Made by a program: the position numbers and the translations under genes
The notes under the pieces: generated by a model
Seen by the model: the letters and a program-made list of their open reading frames with translations, nothing else
Databases searched by the model: none
What the model was told of the DNA's origin: nothing
In this document: one piece after another, positions 18,015 through 26,817 of the stretch
Numbering within the stretch: position 1 is the stretch's first letter
Layout of the letters: every line of letters begins with the position of its first letter
Source of the DNA: Acidobacterium capsulatum ATCC 51196
Lineage (GTDB): Bacteria > Acidobacteriota > Terriglobia > Terriglobales > Acidobacteriaceae
Length of the DNA stretch: 64,000 nucleotides
Direction of reading: 5' to 3'
Assembly: GCF_000022565.1 (NCBI RefSeq)
Contig: NC_012483.1
Span: 1,860,001 to 1,924,000, forward strand

Positions 18015-19874
18015 GGACATCTCCAATTCGGAACAAAGTATCGCTGGAACATGACAGCGACGAATAGTGCCGGCACCAGCGCGGTAAGCAATACGCTCTA
18101 TTTCACAGTCGCGCAATCTACTACAACATCGAACGTCCAGATCAGCGAGAACCGCGGTTTTGACTTAGAGTTCGCTCCGGCCGAGAACGACATGGCGACA
18201 TGGATGCAGAGCAGTCCTTATAAAGATATCGGCGTGTACATCGGCGGATGTAACGTGCATGCCGTGCCGGCGAGCGGCCCCAACGGTTGTGGGTCCAATC
18301 CGGCAAGCGCAGGGACAAAGAAGACCAATTCCAACCTGACGTCGAACTGGGTCAGGGATGTATCGGGCATGGGCTGGGGAATGATGCCTATATGGGTCGG
18401 GCCTCAGGCGTCATGCATCAGCGGTATTGACCCTTCCACGGTCTATTTAATCGATACATCTACCTCCACGGCGGCGTACAACGAGGGCGTCAGTGAAGCT
18501 GATTCCGCTGCGGCCCAGGCTACTACATTAGGAATGGGCAATAGCATTATCTACTACGACATGGAGACGTATTCAGCCACTGATACAGGTTGCGATACTG
18601 CGGTTAACCAATTTTTGAGTGGTTGGGTGACTGAGCTTCATACCAAGGGATTTGAAGCCGGTGTCTATGGATCTCCCTCAGACGCCAACGGCTGGTCCAC
18701 TCCGCCAGATGCCATCTGGGCCTTTTATCCGGATGGTGTCAACACAGCTTCGGATTTGGACGGTGTTCTCACCGGCAGTTGGGCAGGCAAGCGAATTCAT
18801 CAATATTGTGCCGGAGGCAATGTTCAAACTTGTCCGTCTAAGGCTTCAGAAACCTGGGGTGGAGTCTCCCTCGGAGGATCGCCGGATCAGGGCATCGACC
18901 TGGATATCGAGGACGGTCCGGTCTTCTCTGCTCCTGCGCCATCGTCCGGGACCGCCACGGTCAGCGGTGTGTCACCCAACCCAGTACCGTCCTCGAACAG
19001 CAACCAGACGCTGACCATCACCGGAAGCGGCTTCGTCGCCGGGGCCATGGTCACCTACTACGATCCCAGCAACCAGCCGTACTCGGCCCACGCAGCCACC
19101 GTCAACAGCTCCAGCCAGATCGTGGACACCGCCTTTAACGACCTGAGCGATGGCGGCACCTGGCATGTGGTGGTCACCAACCCCGGCGCGTCGGCATCCA
19201 ACAACTACGCCTTCCCGGTCTACTCGTCGACCGCCACGGTCAGCGGCGTGTCACCCAACCCAGTGCCGTCCTCGAACAGCAACCAGACGCTGACCATCAC
19301 CGGAAGCGGCTTCGTCGCCGGGGCCACGGTCACCTACTACGATCCGGTCAACCAGCAGACCTACCCTAACGAACCGGCCAACTTCGTCAACTCCGGCGAA
19401 CTCGTCGATCCGGCCTTCAACAACGGCGGCGACGCCGGCGACTGGACGGTGACGGTAGTCAACCCTGGGAACATCAGTTCGAAGCCCTATACCTTCACTG
19501 TCACCGGCGGAACACCCTCGATCAGCAATCTCTCTCCAACCTCGTACCCGTCATCCAACAGCGATCAGACCATGACCATCAACGGAAGCAATTTCCAGAG
19601 CGGAGACACGCTGACCTTCACCTATCCGGATGGTACACAACACTCGAATGTTCGCCCCGTAACCTTCGTCTCCGCCAACCAACTCAGCTACCAGTTCAAC
19701 AACGGCAGCGATCCAGGCACCTGGTCTGTGCGCGTCAACAGCCCCGATGGCAGCGAGCAGTCCAACACCGTCAGCTTCACTGTCACCGGCGGAACACCCT
19801 CGATCAGCAATCTCTCTCCAACCTCGTACCCGTCATCCAACAGCGATCAGACCATGACCATCAACGGAAGCTAA
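18015..19874 (+). pseudogene. DUF1906 glycoside-hydrolase-like surface protein with IPT/TIG repeats, truncated at both ends
   Basis: The open frame enters directly from the right inverted repeat of the IS, which contributes an in-frame leader ENSSYGWMSFPGAG. The retained part begins with the tail of a fibronectin-like domain (GTKYRWNMTATNSAGTSAVSN). A DUF1906/Rv2525c-like (alpha/beta)8 domain follows (RGFDLEFAPAENDMATWMQS, IIYYDMETYSATDTGCD, GIDLDIEDGPV). Then come three IPT/TIG immunoglobulin-like repeats and the beginning of a fourth. The first two IPT copies are nearly identical. A 96-bp segment at 19494-19589 is repeated exactly at 19776-19871, and the frame meets a stop one codon later, in the middle of the fourth repeat. 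So the 5' end was lost at the IS and the 3' end at about 19872. The intact protein was probably a secreted surface protein. No start codon or signal peptide remains. Confidence 0.75.
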
Positions 19875-20185
19875 AGATCTGAGCTTTTCTGCACGGCGGC
19901 TAAACATTGAACATGCCTACCGAAGCTTTGAAATATTGCCGCAATGCGAAGTTCTCCACGCGCGCGAGATGGCAACTGCGAGTAAGGCGCTCTGAGCGCA
20001 CAGAAGAATCCATCGGCTCTTGCCGCTTGTGCTCCGGCACCTTACAAGTGGATGGCTTGGCACCGGCCGACGAACCGCTTCTGATACGCGCAGCGTCAAT
20101 GTCTCGAGAATTAAGTTGCAGTCCGTGCTGAAAGTGAAAGGAGGATCTGCACCTTATTCTTCGATTCGGCTTTCCTCAGTGGGCA

Positions 20186-20319
20186 TTTGTACCCAAATTG
20201 TGCCCGGTTTGTACCCAAAAGCAGCGTTTCTGTACCTTCTGGCGTTTTTGGCGAATCTGAAATCAGCAACTTATGCCTTTGCAACACGGTATGTAATTCG
20301 ACCCCCCCTCCCGGCACCA
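20186..20319 (+). other. Vestigial tRNA-3'-end/attachment-like site
   Basis: At 20297-20319 the sequence reads like the end of a tRNA gene: TTCGACC (T-loop), CCCCC (3' T-stem), TCCCGGC (3' acceptor strand), discriminator A, CCA. The matching 5' T-stem (GGGGG) and the rest of a tRNA are absent just upstream. About 100 bp before it are two copies of TTTGTACCCAAA (20186-20197, 20208-20219) with a related TGTGCCC between. GGGTACA-type direct repeats beside a displaced tRNA 3' end are what tyrosine-integrase attachment sites of phages and islands often look like. No integrase gene is in the window. Confidence 0.4.
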
Positions 20320-20469
20320 CTCCTGAATCAGACTTGCTTGCCAGTCATAGTCAATGACCGCACCGCATCCATCGGCTGCCCATACTTCTGTTCTCCACTC
20401 GCGCTCCATTGAGAGGGCCCTCAAGAGTGCGCATACAGACAAATTCCTACAGCGCTTCCACGCGAGAAG

Positions 20470-20500
20470 GAGGCCGGCGCACTCGTGCCGGCCTCTTTTT
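20470..20500 (+). terminator. Rho-independent terminator-like hairpin
   Basis: A 9-bp stem GAGGCCGGC (20470-20478) with GCCGGCCTC (20487-20495) and a TTTTT tail in plus orientation. It lies 18 bp past the stop of the minus-strand lipoprotein gene. In that direction the tail is CTTCT preceded by AAAAA, so it may work bidirectionally. Confidence 0.55.
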
Positions 20501-20517
20501 GAGCTCAAGGACCGCTG

Positions 20518-23500
20518 CTATTGAATCGTGATGGTCAGTGCGTTCGACGCCGATGCCCCAGGATTCGTTGCGACCACCGAAGCGCTTCCAGCCGTCGCAA
20601 GATCGCTGCCCGGAATCGCCACCGTAACATGCGTGGAGTCCTCCATCTTCGTCGTGCGATAGCTGCCATTCCATGTAACGGCCACACCCGGCAGGAAGTT
20701 GGTGCCGGTAAGGGTGAGCATTGTGTTGCCGCTACCATGGGTAAGTGTGCTCGACGAGGCCGAGCTTAGCGTCGCTGCCGTATCTGTTTCCAGCTCTTGC
20801 GGAGCCACAAAGGGGCCGCGGATGAGCAGCAGCGAGGAGACGGTCTGATTGGTACTGGAATCATAATTCGAGCCCAGCAGCGCCAGCCCATCCTGCCCCC
20901 AGCGCAGCACACTCCAACTACCTGTAGCCGCGGAGAAAGACGACGGCATGAGCAGTACGGACTCAGCCGCATAGGTGCTGAGGTCATAGCGGGTCAAGCC
21001 ATAGGCAGAGGTGCCGGCCAGGTTGTTCAGCATCAGGAATTCCTTGCCCAGCGAGGGGTCGGCGGCCAGGCCCACGCTCTCCGGACTCGAGCCGGAGTTG
21101 TAAAAGTCAATCAGCGGCAGGGTTGCCACTTGAGAGGGTGGGGTCGTCGCCGGATTGATAATGCCGCCACCTTCCCCGTAGACAAGTCCGCCGGCAACCT
21201 GCAGCGATCCGCCATAGCCGCCCATCCCGTTCAGCGTTGTGCCGTCTATTTGGCTCACTCCATTTGCATTCACGCTGTAGCGATAGAATTCCGCACCACT
21301 GGTCTGGCCGTCATACGCATAGATATGCGAAGCATCCGCGAACACAGGGTCGTCACCCGCATAAATAGACGAAAAATTGGTCCGGAAACTGCCCGTACTG
21401 CCGCTGACATCGAAGATTCCAAAGATACCTCCTTCTCCGGGCTGATTAATGGCCAGTGTGCTATCTGTCCCTGGCATCGTGGCAAGCCACGATGCGGTAA
21501 CACTGGTTGAGCTACTTCCCTGCGTAATGGCAAGCGGTATGGTAGCCGCCAGGCTCTTGCCCAGCAGGTCAAACTTCGCCAGGCTATTGGCTCCTGTCAG
21601 AGAGATATACAGATAGTTCCCGTCAGAGGTTTCCGCCATCACGGTGGGCTGGCTGCCCACCGCCACCGGCGTGCCCACGCTCCCCGTCGCGGGATCGATG
21701 CTCACCACCGAATTGCCCGTGATACTCGTCGCCGAGCCAGGAACAGTCGCATAAAGCAATTGCGAATACGGATCGAACAGGAGTCCGCTGGCCGGAACAT
21801 TCACCAGGTCATAGATCGTAAGGGGCAGGATCTGAGAAACGCCTCCTCCCGGTGTGGGATTGCTGACCGTGATCGCAGCCCATCCGTAGTTTGCCACTTC
21901 GGCCGCCGTCACAGCCGCGGTGAGTTGCGTCGAGCTGACATAAGTGGTGGTGAGCGCTGTGGTGCCCAGATTCACCGTCGAGTTCTTGTTGAAGCCCGTT
22001 CCATTGACCGTCAGCGTGAAGTCGCTGCCCCCCGCCTGCACCAGGCTGGGCGAAATACTTGACAGCGACGGCACCGCGCCATAGATGCCGCCCGTCACCG
22101 TGGTGCTGGTGCTGGACTGATTGTCGGACGCAGTGGGGTCATAGCTGGTCGAGGCTACCGTAGAGACGCCCGCGAGGGTCCCGGCCTGTGTGGGCGTCGC
22201 GTTGACGGTGATGGTCGCGCTCGCGCCGTTAGCAAGCGAGCCAAGGTCACACGCAAAGATCGTGCCGCTGCTGCAGGATCCACTGCTGCTCTGAATGCTG
22301 TTGATCTGTAGCGAAGGATCAAGGGTAATCGATGCGGTTACGCCAGAGGCGCTATTGGGACCGAGGTTTTTGACCGTTGCCACCCACGACACCGCCGCTC
22401 CCGTAGCCGCGGTGCCGGGAGCCGACAACGCGACCGAAAGATCGGCCGGTGACGAAGAGAGATCCTTCACCAGCGGCATCTGGAAGAGAAACAACTGCGA
22501 CTGCGAAGTAAAAGGACCAGGGCTTGCATTGAGGGCCAGGCCATTCTGCCCCCAGCGCACAATCTTCTCAAATGAAGAACCATAGCCCGTCTGGCCGGCG
22601 CCATTCACCACAAAACTGCCGAGCAGGTTATACGAGGATTCATCAAAAGCGAGCACAGTATCGCTGTTGCTGCCGAAGGATGAGGTCGCAACAAACGCCT
22701 TGCCCAGAGTGGAGTCAGAGACGATGGCCCCCGAAGCCGCCGTGGTGGCTTCGCTGTAAAAAGTGCCGGCCAGCGCGCCTGTCGAGGCGTTCACCACCTG
22801 CCCTGACGAGAGATACAGGTTGCCATTGTCATACTGCAGCGAGGTGGCCTGCTGCTGCGTCAAATTAGTCGTCAGCGCCGAGGATGCCGTGACTCCCGTC
22901 GTGCCGATGGTGAGCTGCTCAATCGTAGAGCCGCTCAGCACGTACAGCGTCGAGGCCGAAGACCCGAAGCTCATCGGGCCTTCGCCCGAAGTCCAGCTCT
23001 GGGTGCGCGCCACACCGGAGTCATAGATTGTGATTCCTCCACCGGTACCCTGCGTGGCCACTGCTACCGAATTCGGCGAGCCGGGCACGGTCGCAAGATA
23101 CAAGGCCTTCATCGGGGGGTTATAAATACCCGGGCCTCCCCCCAGGGAAAATTGGTTAACCACCTTGCCCTGCGTCAGATCCACCTGCGCAACGCTGGCC
23201 GCGCCGTCGAGTCCTACAAAAAGCTGCGTTCCATCCGAAGAGAGCGCCAGTTTGTTCGGGTTGCTGCCCACGAAGATCTGACGCTTCACCTGCCCGGTGT
23301 TGGGGTCGATGGCGGCAACAGTGTTGGCGGCTAGTTCAGGGGAAGTCGCCGGAATGGAAGCGTAGATCATCCCATCCGTTGAGTCGTAGACAATGTCATT
23401 GGCGGTGACCGGCAGATACACCGTGAACGGCTGGGCCGCGCTCGTCCCTCCTCCCGGAGCGGGCGTGACCGCCGTGACGCTGATATTGCCCGGAATGGAA

Positions 23501-24705
23501 AGGCTCGAAGCCGGAATGGTAGCCGTCAGCGAAGTGGACCCGTTGTACGTCGTGCTCAGGGTCACACCATTCACCACGATGCTGGTGTTGGAAGTGAAGC
23601 CGGTTCCCTGCAGTGTGATGGTACTGGCCGTGTTGATCGGGCCGCCGCCGGGCGACATATAAGTGACTACGGGCGCGGGCGGATTGGCAACCGTGACCGT
23701 CGCGGCAGTGGACGTCAATGGGCTTGCTCCCGGAGTGCTGACCGTGACCGAGTCCTTGCCGGCCGTGGTGAGGTCAGCTGCCGGTACCGTGGCCAGCAGA
23801 GTGTTGACATACCCGTTTGCAAGCGAGGTCTTCAAGGGCGTGCCATTCCACTCCACCACCGAACTTGAGGTATAGCCGGTGCCATTCACCGCAATGGTGG
23901 TATCGGACGAGTTGATATAGATCGAATCAGGGGAAACCGTGGCGATGGTCGGCTGCGGCAGCGTAATGACGTTGAGGCTTACCGGCTTCGATGTGCCCCC
24001 GCCAGGCGTAGGATTCATGGCGGCAAGCGAAAGCGTGCCGGCGGCCGAAAGATCGGCGGCTGTCAGCGTCACACTCACCACGTTGGGATTCGTGTAAGTC
24101 GTCGTCCGGGACGCGCCGTTCACCTGAATCACTGTTGCGGAATTGAATCCGGTGCCGGCAATCGTGACCGTCGCCGACGAGGCTCCGGCCGTCTCGCTGC
24201 TGGGAAGGTAGGACACGATGGCGGGAACCGGATTATCCACTTCCAGATTGGTCGTGGTTCCTGAGCTGCTGACAGTGCCGTTCATCACCGTGACGGCGAG
24301 TTCGGCCCCGACAGCAATCTGGTTGGCGGGCACAACCGCGGTCAACTGCGTGCCATTCACATATGTGGTGCTCTCGGCCGATCCATTCACCTGCACCACG
24401 CTGGTCGAGATAAATCCGGAGCCGTTGACTGTAAGGGTAAGTGCGCTGGAACCAGCAGTCACGCTGCCCGGATTAACTGAGGTAATCACCGGCGCCGAGG
24501 AGCCTGTACCACTCGTGCCTCCTCCGCTCCCCGAACTGCCCGAGCCAGAACCACCTGAACTCCCGGAATTGGACCCGCCGCAACCACTGATCAGCAGGGA
24601 AGCACTACACACCAAGACAAAGACAAACAGACAAACCACACGAGACCAGGACTTACCCCAGGAACCCACCTTCAAAGCCGTACCTTCTTCCTCAACAGTT
24701 TCCAA
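20518..24705 (-). CDS. Giant surface lipoprotein with IPT/TIG domains, DUF11 domain and propeller-like blocks
   Basis: 1395 residues. A long charged N-region and hydrophobic segment (VVCLFVFVLVCSASLL) end in lipobox LISGC (Cys42), followed by a Gly/Ser linker. Five IPT/TIG domains follow (SVNPGSVTAGSSALTLTVNG, YLPSSETAGASSATVTIAG and similar). Next is a YVTN-like propeller block (DSTDGMIYASIPAT, VAAIDPNTGQVKRQIFVGSN), then a DUF11 domain (ADLSVALSAPGTAATGAAVSW). A further IPT, a second propeller block (DPYSQLLYATVPGS) and a final IPT at the C-terminus complete it. The layout IPT-propeller-DUF11-IPT-propeller-IPT suggests internal duplication of a large unit. It should be anchored to a membrane and displayed outside; binding partner unknown. 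It stands alone on the minus strand. Confidence 0.85.
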   Translation of the reverse strand: METVEEEGTALKVGSWGKSWSRVVCLFVFVLVCSASLLISGCGGSNSGSSGGSGSGSSGSGGGTSGTGSSAPVITSVNPGSVTAGSSALTLTVNGSGFISTSVVQVNGSAESTTYVNGTQLTAVVPANQIAVGAELAVTVMNGTVSSSGTTTNLEVDNPVPAIVSYLPSSETAGASSATVTIAGTGFNSATVIQVNGASRTTTYTNPNVVSVTLTAADLSAAGTLSLAAMNPTPGGGTSKPVSLNVITLPQPTIATVSPDSIYINSSDTTIAVNGTGYTSSSVVEWNGTPLKTSLANGYVNTLLATVPAADLTTAGKDSVTVSTPGASPLTSTAATVTVANPPAPVVTYMSPGGGPINTASTITLQGTGFTSNTSIVVNGVTLSTTYNGSTSLTATIPASSLSIPGNISVTAVTPAPGGGTSAAQPFTVYLPVTANDIVYDSTDGMIYASIPATSPELAANTVAAIDPNTGQVKRQIFVGSNPNKLALSSDGTQLFVGLDGAASVAQVDLTQGKVVNQFSLGGGPGIYNPPMKALYLATVPGSPNSVAVATQGTGGGITIYDSGVARTQSWTSGEGPMSFGSSASTLYVLSGSTIEQLTIGTTGVTASSALTTNLTQQQATSLQYDNGNLYLSSGQVVNASTGALAGTFYSEATTAASGAIVSDSTLGKAFVATSSFGSNSDTVLAFDESSYNLLGSFVVNGAGQTGYGSSFEKIVRWGQNGLALNASPGPFTSQSQLFLFQMPLVKDLSSSPADLSVALSAPGTAATGAAVSWVATVKNLGPNSASGVTASITLDPSLQINSIQSSSGSCSSGTIFACDLGSLANGASATITVNATPTQAGTLAGVSTVASTSYDPTASDNQSSTSTTVTGGIYGAVPSLSSISPSLVQAGGSDFTLTVNGTGFNKNSTVNLGTTALTTTYVSSTQLTAAVTAAEVANYGWAAITVSNPTPGGGVSQILPLTIYDLVNVPASGLLFDPYSQLLYATVPGSATSITGNSVVSIDPATGSVGTPVAVGSQPTVMAETSDGNYLYISLTGANSLAKFDLLGKSLAATIPLAITQGSSSTSVTASWLATMPGTDSTLAINQPGEGGIFGIFDVSGSTGSFRTNFSSIYAGDDPVFADASHIYAYDGQTSGAEFYRYSVNANGVSQIDGTTLNGMGGYGGSLQVAGGLVYGEGGGIINPATTPPSQVATLPLIDFYNSGSSPESVGLAADPSLGKEFLMLNNLAGTSAYGLTRYDLSTYAAESVLLMPSSFSAATGSWSVLRWGQDGLALLGSNYDSSTNQTVSSLLLIRGPFVAPQELETDTAATLSSASSSTLTHGSGNTMLTLTGTNFLPGVAVTWNGSYRTTKMEDSTHVTVAIPGSDLATAGSASVVATNPGASASNALTITIQ

Positions 24706-24953
24706 TCATGCCGAACGTGCGAACACCACCATACACTGCCCGCCTGGGGTAGACGAATAAATCTGTATATCTTTTTTACTTCCAGGGACGACGGGCGGAG
24801 GCAATGTCAATCCAGAATCACATCTGTATAAATCCGGGAAAGCTCCCCATCATACCTCGGATAGCCATGAATATCGTCCTGCAAATGCCTCGGTGCGGTC
24901 ATGCTTTAGCTAACATGGCACCGGGATACACATTCGCGCTCAACAGCTAACCC

Positions 24954-25883
24954 TTAGCCAATCAAATGCGGCGGCACAGCCAGCACCGGGCAACTCGCCC
25001 AGCGAATGATATCCGCCAGCGTGGACCACGGCGTGCGATCAGCAAACGCCGCCCGCGTTCGGGGCGCAACGATCACCAGTCCAGCATCGCGTACCTTGGC
25101 CAGGTGCAGCAGCTCCTCCGCCGCATCTCCACGCAACACGCGCAGATCGACATGCGCCGCCAGTTCCGGATCGCCCGGCACCAGCAACTTCAACTCTTCG
25201 CGCGCCCGCTGCTCTTCCACATGCTCCATCGGGCCGGACTCATCATACTCAGCCAGTACCTGCGCAATGGCCAGCGTGGCCCCAAACTCGCGCGTAATCG
25301 AGCAGGCATACTGCGTGGCGCGCAGCGCGTGCATGGGCTTTTCCACCGCGAGCACCACTTGACGCAGAGGCCGGTAACGCGAAGTACACTGCGGCCCCAC
25401 CACCAGCACCGGGCAGCCGATGTGGCGCACCGTCTTCTCGGCGACAGAGCCCAGCATGACCTTGCCGAGTCCGCCCCGGCCGTGCGAGCCCATCACGATG
25501 AGATCGGCGTGAACATCCCGCGCAGTGGCAGCGATCCAATCCACCGGCGAACCAGCCGCGACCACCTCTTCATGTTGCACACGTTGCAGCGATCCCAACT
25601 GCATCAGGTGGTCGTGCAACTGCTGTCGCCCGCGCTCGAGCAGCATCTCCTGCAAATCCTGCGGCACCGCCACCGTGTTGCTGAAAGACGCATCCTGCGG
25701 CACGCAATAGAGAATGTGCAGCGTAGCCGAAAAGACGCGCGCAAGACGAATGGCATAACGCAGCGCAAGCGTAGCCTGCGAGGAAAAGTCAGTAGCGGCA
25801 AGAATGTGATGCACATGCAGTGGGGTGGTCTCAAGATGTGGCATGGATTGGCTGGCAGACACGGCGACGGGGCGGGAAGACAT
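24954..25883 (-). CDS. Tandem universal stress protein (two UspA domains)
   Basis: 309 residues from ATG 25883, which has a strong ribosome-binding site (GGGAGGT) seven bases upstream. An open extension of 54 codons further upstream is Arg/Pro-rich and probably not translated. The first UspA domain (about residues 25-165) keeps the ATP-binding pattern (GSHGRGGLGKVMLGSVAEK). The second (about 175-305, VVLAVEKPMHALRATQYA) lacks the Gly-rich loop and ends RWASCPVLAVPP. One nucleotide-binding and one degenerate domain is common in tandem Usp proteins. Soluble, presumably stress-related; the gene is monocistronic. Confidence 0.9.
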   Translation of the reverse strand: MSSRPVAVSASQSMPHLETTPLHVHHILAATDFSSQATLALRYAIRLARVFSATLHILYCVPQDASFSNTVAVPQDLQEMLLERGRQQLHDHLMQLGSLQRVQHEEVVAAGSPVDWIAATARDVHADLIVMGSHGRGGLGKVMLGSVAEKTVRHIGCPVLVVGPQCTSRYRPLRQVVLAVEKPMHALRATQYACSITREFGATLAIAQVLAEYDESGPMEHVEEQRAREELKLLVPGDPELAAHVDLRVLRGDAAEELLHLAKVRDAGLVIVAPRTRAAFADRTPWSTLADIIRWASCPVLAVPPHLIG

Positions 25884-26116
25884 CGGCACCTCCCTCGGCC
25901 ATGCGGCACGGGCAGACCGGCGCGAATGGCCGATTGGAAGCCCCAGCGTAGCTGCCGGACACGAGCGCGGAAAGTGACCCGCATCACCTTCTTTTCCCGC
26001 CGCAACCGGCAGAATGCACGCGACCCGGCATCTTAAGGACTGCATATCTCTCGCAGAAGAGGCCTGTGCCAGACACGCAGCGCCTCATCTCATAGAAAAC
26101 GGGACCGGGTCACCAC

Positions 26117-26725
26117 GTGCTCAAATTCGTACACTCCTTGCTGGCGCTGCTCTTGCATCTTGGATACGCAGGCCCCATCGTTCTGGGGATCCTCGATTCC
26201 TCCTTCCTCTTTCTCCCCTTCGGCAACGATCTGCTCGTAGTAATTCTCGTTTCACAGCATCCTCACGGACTCCCGTGGTACGTGCTGGCGGCCGCCGCCG
26301 GCTCCACGCTCGGCGTGCTGCTGCTGGCGCTGGTGGCCCGCAGCCTCGGCGAAGAAGGTGTAAAGAAAATGGCCGGGCCGCAGCGCTTCAAAAAACTGAG
26401 CGATCGCATTCACAAGCATGGCGGCAAGGCCGTGGTGCTGGCCTGCATTGCGCCTCCGCCCTTCCCTTTCACCATGGTGATCGCCGCGGCGGCAGCGCTC
26501 GACTATTCCCGGCTCCGCATCTGTGTGCTCAACTTCATCGCGCGCGGCGTTCGCTTTGCGCTGCTCGGTCTGATCGCCATTCACTACGGCAGCCGCATTC
26601 TCAAGCTCGCCCACGCACCGGCTTACCGCTGGGGCATGTTTGCTTTTATCCTTTTGTGTGTCGCGGGCAGCGGACTCTCAGTGTATGCATGGCTCAAAAA
26701 TGTTCGACCGGGCAGGCGGGCATGA
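26117..26725 (+). CDS. DedA/VTT-domain membrane protein (YqaA-like)
   Basis: 202 residues from GTG 26117. Hydrophobic helices near residues 5-45, 55-75 and 105-195 surround the SNARE-associated/VTT core (ILDSSFLFLPFGNDLLVVIL, APPPFPFTMVIAAAAALDYSR). The short form resembles YqaA-type members of the DedA superfamily, integral inner-membrane proteins linked to membrane-lipid (undecaprenyl phosphate or phospholipid) translocation and envelope integrity. The GH39 gene starts 92 bp downstream on the same strand. Confidence 0.8.
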   Translation: MLKFVHSLLALLLHLGYAGPIVLGILDSSFLFLPFGNDLLVVILVSQHPHGLPWYVLAAAAGSTLGVLLLALVARSLGEEGVKKMAGPQRFKKLSDRIHKHGGKAVVLACIAPPPFPFTMVIAAAAALDYSRLRICVLNFIARGVRFALLGLIAIHYGSRILKLAHAPAYRWGMFAFILLCVAGSGLSVYAWLKNVRPGRRA

Positions 26726-26817
26726 AACCCTCGCTACGCACGCCGCGCAGGAACACGAGAATATCCCGGCGGATGCTCGCCGCCGCCCACGAATCCCTTT
26801 CTTGAGGAGATCCCCCA

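Larger units (their letters stand above)
19875..20517. other. Non-coding scar region with attachment-like sequence and terminator hairpin
   Basis: About 640 bp between the truncated DUF1906 gene and the large lipoprotein gene. No credible gene is seen. Contents: the tRNA-3'-end-like sequence and GTACCC repeats near 20186-20319 (listed separately) and a hairpin at 20470-20500. Confidence 0.5.

Noticed and set aside
16731-18018. Target-site duplication around the IS3 element
   Set aside because: Neither 3-bp (TTC/TGG) nor 4-bp (CTTC/TGGA) flanks match; no duplication can be claimed.
20290-20319. Complete tRNA gene
   Set aside because: Only the T-loop-to-CCA part fits; the 5' T-stem, anticodon arm and acceptor 5' strand are missing. 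Listed only as an attachment-like scar.
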